A stretch of DNA of 64,000 bases from Algoriphagus sp. Y33 (GTDB taxonomy: Bacteria > Bacteroidota > Bacteroidia > Cytophagales > Cyclobacteriaceae), in contig NZ_CP061947.1 in assembly GCF_014838715.1 (NCBI RefSeq), positions 5,508,001 to 5,572,000 of the forward strand, given 5' to 3'. Shown here one piece after another: positions 59,891-64,000 of the stretch. Within the stretch, counting starts at the first letter, position 1, and every line of letters starts with the position of its first letter. The translations under genes and the position numbers were made by a program. The notes under the pieces were generated by a model. That model did no database searches. It had not been told where the DNA came from and worked only from the letters and a program-made list of their open reading frames with translations.

Positions 59891-62203
59891 TTAGAGCTTA
59901 ATCCATTTGATTTGGGCGGTAATTTTAGGGGTTGAGATGATGATTACATAAAAACCCGGATTTGTATGTTCTAATTTTTCTAAAAGTAGAAATTCATTAT
60001 AACTAAAGGATGAAACCAAACGTCCCTGACTGGTAAAAATACTGATTTGCGCATTTTGGGGATTAAGACCTTCGGGTAGTGTTAAGTGGATTTTTCCGGA
60101 CAGATGAGGGCTTGGGAAAATTGAGAATTGATTATTTATCGCTTCGTGGCTATTCTCTAACCGGACTGTGTTGCTCCAATTAATATGTCCCGAAATATCT
60201 ACACTTTTAATTTGATAGTAGATTGGAGAGAAGCTTCGAAGGGTTTCATCTTTATAGGAATAGGATACGGGTACGTCAGAATTGCCTAGACTAGGCAATT
60301 CCCCGATTTTCACAAGTGTATCCAACGGGTTTTCTGAGCTATAGATTTCAAATTTTTCAATATCTTTTTCAGCAGCTATTAACCATTGAATTTGGACGAA
60401 ATTATTTTCGGGTTTGGCAGAAACAGAGAGCCAAGTGATCGGCAATATGCTGAGTGTAGTGGTGCTGCCGACAGTGAAGTTTCTGCCCGGAAGATCGTCA
60501 AAAGTCAGATTTCGGATTGCCCAAAGGTTGACTTCATCTGTACTTTCGATGTGGCTCCCGGGAGTAGCATATCCGGTGCCAACCAATCGGAGATCTTCCG
60601 GTTCATCGACGATCAATTTGTCTGCAGAGATTTTCAGATCCAAGGGAGTTGAGCTTGGGTTTAGCCCAGAGAAATCGAAGTAGCTGAAAAGGCGGTAAAG
60701 TATGGGTGTTCCATCTGTGTCATTGAAATCGGGAGCGTAATCAGCTCCTGAATATTCAGTATAGTTGACGGTTAGATTTCCGCCTGAATTTGTACCGAGA
60801 AGCTGAACTTTTCGAATACCACCTTGGTATCTATCACCAAATGGGAAAGTGCCGTTTGTGGCTGTAAAGACAGTAGGAGCATTGGCGTAAGTGAAAGAAG
60901 CTAGGTTCTCCCAAGATCCGCTTTGATAATTTAGAAGGCCCGCATTAGAGCTGTTAATGGTTAGGGTGTTGTCTTGGAAGTTCAAAACCCCGTCTTCCAT
61001 TGTTAAGTTTCTGATAACAAACAAGTTGTCTTCTAAGATAACCTTGCCTCCCGACTTATTCACTGTCAAATCTTGTGGGCTTAGTGAAAAGCCTGCAATG
61101 TCTTGATTATGGGACTCCTCCAGTGTTAGATGCGTGTTGTTTGCAATAAATTGCCCTGAACCTGATTGAGTCATATTGCCCCGAAGAAACAAAGTAGCCG
61201 GGAGGATGACATCCTGGGAACCTTGAATCTCCAGATCGTGAAATGTGACGGGCACTGCTGAACCTGGGAAGGACTTGGATATAAAATTTTGAGAACCTGA
61301 GTTTTTTCTAAATGTAACTTTTCCGTTTAATTCCAGATTTGCAGCTTCAATTTGTGGAGAGGTTCCTGAAAGTATTAGCTCACCTCCGGGCTGGAGATCG
61401 AAGAGGTTGGCACTCACTGATCCTGAAATTGATCTGGCTATTATATTCTGATTGCATTCAGTAATTAATGTTCCGTTTGGTTCAATGATGAAGTCACCGA
61501 ATGGTCCAGAAGGATAGAAGGTCGTTTCGGTATTAAAGGAAAGGGTTGAGCAAAAATTGGGAACTACAGAATCATCCGACTTTTGAAACAGTATCCCTGA
61601 TCTAACAATGAACTTAACAGCTTTAAAAGGCTCTTCAATTGTCAGAGTACTCCCCTCTCCGGGATCAAATATTACTGAATACCGACTTTGTGTAGTAAAT
61701 CCACTCCAAGTATTTTTTTGGATAATTGTCCTTGAAGTACCTTTGAAAGTGATGGTGCTTGCGGCAGAATTACCGATCCAGTTTTGGCTATTCCATGATC
61801 CTGACGGAATACCGGGTGCGGATCCGGAAAAAGCCTGTAGTGTTCCGTACACGTTTAAATTGAATCCATTCAGATTCAATTTTTCTCCTGCATTTGTTTC
61901 AGCATTAATGAATAAGCTTTTCACTTCCTCGTTGCCTGTCAGAGTGACTGTGTGAGTTTGATCTATGTAAATATCATTTAGAAAGGTAGGCTTTATGGTA
62001 ACGGCTGCCCATGTTGATCCATCGTATACTTGCCATATCGCCGGATTTTCAAAATTTCCCGAAGCAACTGTTCGGCAGGAACCGATTTCTTGACAAAATG
62101 AAGTGTGGAAACATAGACACCAGAAAACAACTGCCGGGAATATGAAGTATATTCGGCATGGAAAAATTGCCTCTTGGGCTGATGTATGGCCCTGTCTTTC
62201 CAT
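59891..62203 (-). CDS. Secreted protein with type IX C-terminal sorting domain
   Basis: A 770-residue cell-surface or secreted protein. The signal lies near residues 15-38 (IYFIFPAVVFWCLCFHTSF), after a long N-region. The mature front is SGNFENPAIWQVYDG, with TWAAVTIKP and IDQTHTVTLTGNEEV, typical of parallel beta-helix proteins of the phylum. Residues about 690-770 form a type A sorting domain (NQFSIFPSPHLSGKIHLTL, NPGFYVIIISTP and a terminal KWIKL), which directs export by the PorT-containing machinery. Only 43 bases separate it from the divergent Lnb gene. Confidence 0.85.
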   Translation of the reverse strand: MERQGHTSAQEAIFPCRIYFIFPAVVFWCLCFHTSFCQEIGSCRTVASGNFENPAIWQVYDGSTWAAVTIKPTFLNDIYIDQTHTVTLTGNEEVKSLFINAETNAGEKLNLNGFNLNVYGTLQAFSGSAPGIPSGSWNSQNWIGNSAASTITFKGTSRTIIQKNTWSGFTTQSRYSVIFDPGEGSTLTIEEPFKAVKFIVRSGILFQKSDDSVVPNFCSTLSFNTETTFYPSGPFGDFIIEPNGTLITECNQNIIARSISGSVSANLFDLQPGGELILSGTSPQIEAANLELNGKVTFRKNSGSQNFISKSFPGSAVPVTFHDLEIQGSQDVILPATLFLRGNMTQSGSGQFIANNTHLTLEESHNQDIAGFSLSPQDLTVNKSGGKVILEDNLFVIRNLTMEDGVLNFQDNTLTINSSNAGLLNYQSGSWENLASFTYANAPTVFTATNGTFPFGDRYQGGIRKVQLLGTNSGGNLTVNYTEYSGADYAPDFNDTDGTPILYRLFSYFDFSGLNPSSTPLDLKISADKLIVDEPEDLRLVGTGYATPGSHIESTDEVNLWAIRNLTFDDLPGRNFTVGSTTTLSILPITWLSVSAKPENNFVQIQWLIAAEKDIEKFEIYSSENPLDTLVKIGELPSLGNSDVPVSYSYKDETLRSFSPIYYQIKSVDISGHINWSNTVRLENSHEAINNQFSIFPSPHLSGKIHLTLPEGLNPQNAQISIFTSQGRLVSSFSYNEFLLLEKLEHTNPGFYVIIISTPKITAQIKWIKL

Positions 62204-62246
62204 CCAAAAAAAGGTATCTGAAAAAAGCGTTTATCAATTTAGTGAG

Positions 62247-63434
62247 ATGATTTTGAAAAAAACAGTTGTTAGTTTATTTTTTTTACTGACTGTCAGTGGT
62301 TTGTGTCCTGTGATTGCAGATCAATACCAAATAAGTTTGCTTACTTGCGATCCGGGAGAGGAGATTTACAGCTCATTTGGCCATAGTGGAATAAGGGTGA
62401 TTGACCTCACTACGGGCAGAGATATGGTATTCAACTACGGTACTTTTGACTTCGGCGCACCTAATTTTGTGTTGAATTTTGCCGGTGGCAGGCTTGATTA
62501 TTATCTCTCTGTTTCCACTTTTGATCGCTTTATTGCAGAGTATGATTATTTTAACAGAAGTGTGCGGGAGCAAATTCTTGATCTCAATGAGCAGCAGAAA
62601 TTGGATTTGATCAGATTTCTGGAGACAAATTATTTGCCTGAGAACAGAGCTTATCGCTACGATTTTTTCTTTGATAATTGCGCCACCAGAGTGAGGGACG
62701 CTATCAGTGCAGTGCTGGGGGATCAGCTGGTCTGGCATGATGAGGAACAGGAAGCTGTGGATAAGAGCTTTCGTGAGCTGATCGATGAAATGGTCTATTA
62801 TATGACTTGGTCCGATCTGGGGATTGATTTGGCATTGGGCTCCCGTCTAGACAGAGACGCTACACCGTTGGAAGAACAATTTTTGCCAAAATATGTTGAG
62901 GGAGCCTTTTCGAGAGCAGAGATCCAAGGAGATGGTCCTTCCCGTCCGTTGGTAAAAGAAAGTAGGGCTATTTTGGATTTTGAAAAACCGGAAGGCTCTT
63001 TTGGAGCAGTCAACCCTTATTGGATCTTTTGGGTGGTAGCGATCATTTTTACAGTCCTCACCTTTGTAGGCTTCAAGAAGAAAAAGCTCTATATAGGTTT
63101 TGATGTGTCCTTATTTGGAATATTGGGGGTTATAGGCTTAGTGATGGCTTGGCTTTGGGTTTACTCATTGATTCCATCTACCAAGTGGAACTGGAATATT
63201 CTATGGGCTTTTCCGGGGCATCTGGTGTTGGCGCTGGCTTTGCTCAAAAAAACCGTTAAACCCTGGGTATTGCACTATTTGCTTTTTGCCTTGATCATGG
63301 CGGATGCGGCTGTGGTTTTCTGGATTTTGGGTTGGCAGTCTTTTCATCCCAGTCTTGTCCCCTTGCTTTTGGTAATTATTCTTAGGACGAACTATTTGTA
63401 TTATAATCTTGGGAAGTTTAAGAAGGTGAAATAA
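62247..63434 (+). CDS. Lnb-domain (DUF4105) membrane protein
   Basis: A 395-residue protein. The ATG at 62247 opens a signal segment (LKKTVVSLFFLLTVSGL); longer frames overlap the divergent gene. The periplasmic domain is DUF4105/Lnb N-terminal with catalytic residues expected at His in YSSFGHSGIRVID and Cys in FFDNCATRVRDAI. At least three C-terminal membrane segments follow (PYWIFWVVAIIFTVLTFVGF onward). Lnb enzymes in Firmicutes move acyl chains between lipoprotein positions, so a lipoprotein-modifying role is possible in this phylum but unproven. Confidence 0.88.
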   Translation: MILKKTVVSLFFLLTVSGLCPVIADQYQISLLTCDPGEEIYSSFGHSGIRVIDLTTGRDMVFNYGTFDFGAPNFVLNFAGGRLDYYLSVSTFDRFIAEYDYFNRSVREQILDLNEQQKLDLIRFLETNYLPENRAYRYDFFFDNCATRVRDAISAVLGDQLVWHDEEQEAVDKSFRELIDEMVYYMTWSDLGIDLALGSRLDRDATPLEEQFLPKYVEGAFSRAEIQGDGPSRPLVKESRAILDFEKPEGSFGAVNPYWIFWVVAIIFTVLTFVGFKKKKLYIGFDVSLFGILGVIGLVMAWLWVYSLIPSTKWNWNILWAFPGHLVLALALLKKTVKPWVLHYLLFALIMADAAVVFWILGWQSFHPSLVPLLLVIILRTNYLYYNLGKFKKVK

Positions 63435-63435
63435 T

Positions 63436-63490
63436 CTTTCGGCTTCGCACAAGGTGACACAGCATTGTCAGGTTGAGCGGAGTCGAAACC
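63436..63490. repeat. Intergenic Bacteroidota-type repeat motif
   Basis: CTTCGCACAAGGTGACACAG and TGTCAGGTTGAGCGGAGTCG fall within a short G+C-rich segment. From memory, wording like 'GGTTGAGCGGAGTCGAAACC' recurs in intergenic DNA of many Bacteroidota. No second copy was seen in this window. Confidence 0.35.
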
Positions 63491-63539
63491 CTTTTTCCTC
63501 AATCAGTCTCCCTATAGAAATTCTTTCTTAATCAAACTT

Positions 63540-63570
63540 TTGCATAGGGGATTGGTGTTGGGTATTTTCG
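63540..63570 (+). promoter_or_regulatory. uvrB promoter
   Basis: TTG (63540-63542), a 20-base spacer and TATTTTCG (63563-63570), a variant seen at two other sites in the window. The uvrB ATG lies 10 bases after it. Confidence 0.5.
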
Positions 63571-63580
63571 GACACAACAT

Positions 63581-64000
63581 ATGGAATTCAAACTTACCTC
63601 AGATTATCAACCTACAGGCGATCAGCCGAAAGCTATAGAACAGCTGACCGCAGGTGTGAATAATGGCGATCAGGCGCAGGTTTTGCTAGGTGTGACAGGT
63701 TCAGGCAAAACGTTTACTGTAGCCAATCTGATTCAGCAGACGCAGAAGCCAACCCTGGTCCTAAGTCATAACAAGACCTTAGCGGCTCAGCTATATGGAG
63801 AGTTCAAGCAGTTTTTCCCTGAAAATGCCGTCGAATACTTTATTTCTTACTACGATTATTATCAGCCGGAAGCATTTATCCCTACTTCGGGGACTTATAT
63901 AGAGAAGGATCTTTCGATCAACGAGGAGATTGAGAAACTTCGGTTGAGTGCTTCTTCGGCATTACTGACAGGACGTAGAGATGTGATCGTGGTGGCATCT
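63581..64000 (+). CDS. uvrB: Excinuclease ABC subunit B (partial, N-terminal)
   Basis: The first 140 residues of UvrB, cut by the window edge. UvrB is the helicase-like core of nucleotide excision repair. The sequence begins [20 protein letters not shown], with Walker A GVTGSGKT at residues 37-44, [20 protein letters not shown] and the start of the beta-hairpin [10 protein letters not shown], a signature of UvrB that inserts between the DNA strands. Confidence 0.97.
   Translation, partial: MEFKLTSDYQPTGDQPKAIEQLTAGVNNGDQAQVLLGVTGSGKTFTVANLIQQTQKPTLVLSHNKTLAAQLYGEFKQFFPENAVEYFISYYDYYQPEAFIPTSGTYIEKDLSINEEIEKLRLSASSALLTGRRDVIVVAS

Overview
The window looks like chromosome from a member of the Bacteroidota, most likely Cytophagales of the Cyclobacteriaceae/Algoriphagus type. 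The evidence is a PorT-type type IX secretion gene next to ubiE, a secreted protein with a type IX C-terminal sorting domain, two SusC/Oar-style TonB-dependent receptors, a bacillithiol enzyme (BshC), DUF3810, DUF4180, DUF5606 and DUF2007 proteins, and several promoters of the Bacteroidota form TTG-N17-20-TAnnTTTG. The species placement is an inference from gene content. I saw no rRNA, tRNA, CRISPR array, insertion sequence or integrated phage.

Layout. 0-4 kb: the end of an unknown gene, a gene-poor AT-rich stretch with one lipoprotein, rluF and an M23 peptidase. 4-7 kb: a 21-bp perfect inverted repeat, aspS, and a small secreted ORF coupled to a DUF4180 gene. 7-13.5 kb: a TonB receptor, a GH16 hydrolase, two envelope proteins, xerD and a VapBC pair. 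13.6-19.6 kb: aroQ, a class V aminotransferase, marC, rnhA, an AAA_14/DUF4143 ATPase, a sugar isomerase-like protein and a lipoprotein. 19.6-29 kb: DUF5606, engB, then divergently ubiE-porT, an SDR, a VanX-like dipeptidase, ThuA, NifU/Nfu, DUF3810, a degenerate M23 protein and an EamA transporter. 29-35 kb: a second AAA_14/DUF4143 ATPase behind a 42-bp-periodic palindromic operator array, dusB, the CPBP-DUF2007-cdsA operon and glutamate dehydrogenase. 35.1-38.0 kb: an accessory island. 38-46 kb: psd, a lipoprotein, the tightly coupled M16-ispF-mnmD operon, bshC-fau and YhhN. 46-64 kb: an Oar-like receptor, a hydrolase-RND efflux operon, an MltF-like transglycosylase, RidA, GntP, a type IX cargo protein, an Lnb-domain protein and the start of uvrB.

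The most unusual part is the island between glutamate dehydrogenase and psd. It holds, on the minus strand, a two-helix membrane protein resembling the 'phage abortive infection' family, preceded by a 46-residue membrane peptide joined to it by an ATGA overlap. On the plus strand it holds a zinc-ribbon gene with an in-frame TAA, a small tail-anchored protein, and an all-helical protein coupled to a RelE-like gene that is frameshifted. This is the best candidate for an uncharacterised defence or toxin-antitoxin locus, and part of it appears to be decaying. The second candidate is the ATPase at 29.4 kb with its three regularly spaced operator-like sites.

Most other genes are core functions: translation (aspS, engB, rluF, dusB, mnmD), lipids (cdsA, psd), isoprenoids and quinones (ispF, ubiE), thiol metabolism (bshC), DNA repair (rnhA, uvrB, xerD) and the cell envelope (M23, M15, MltF, porT, TonB receptors, RND pump).
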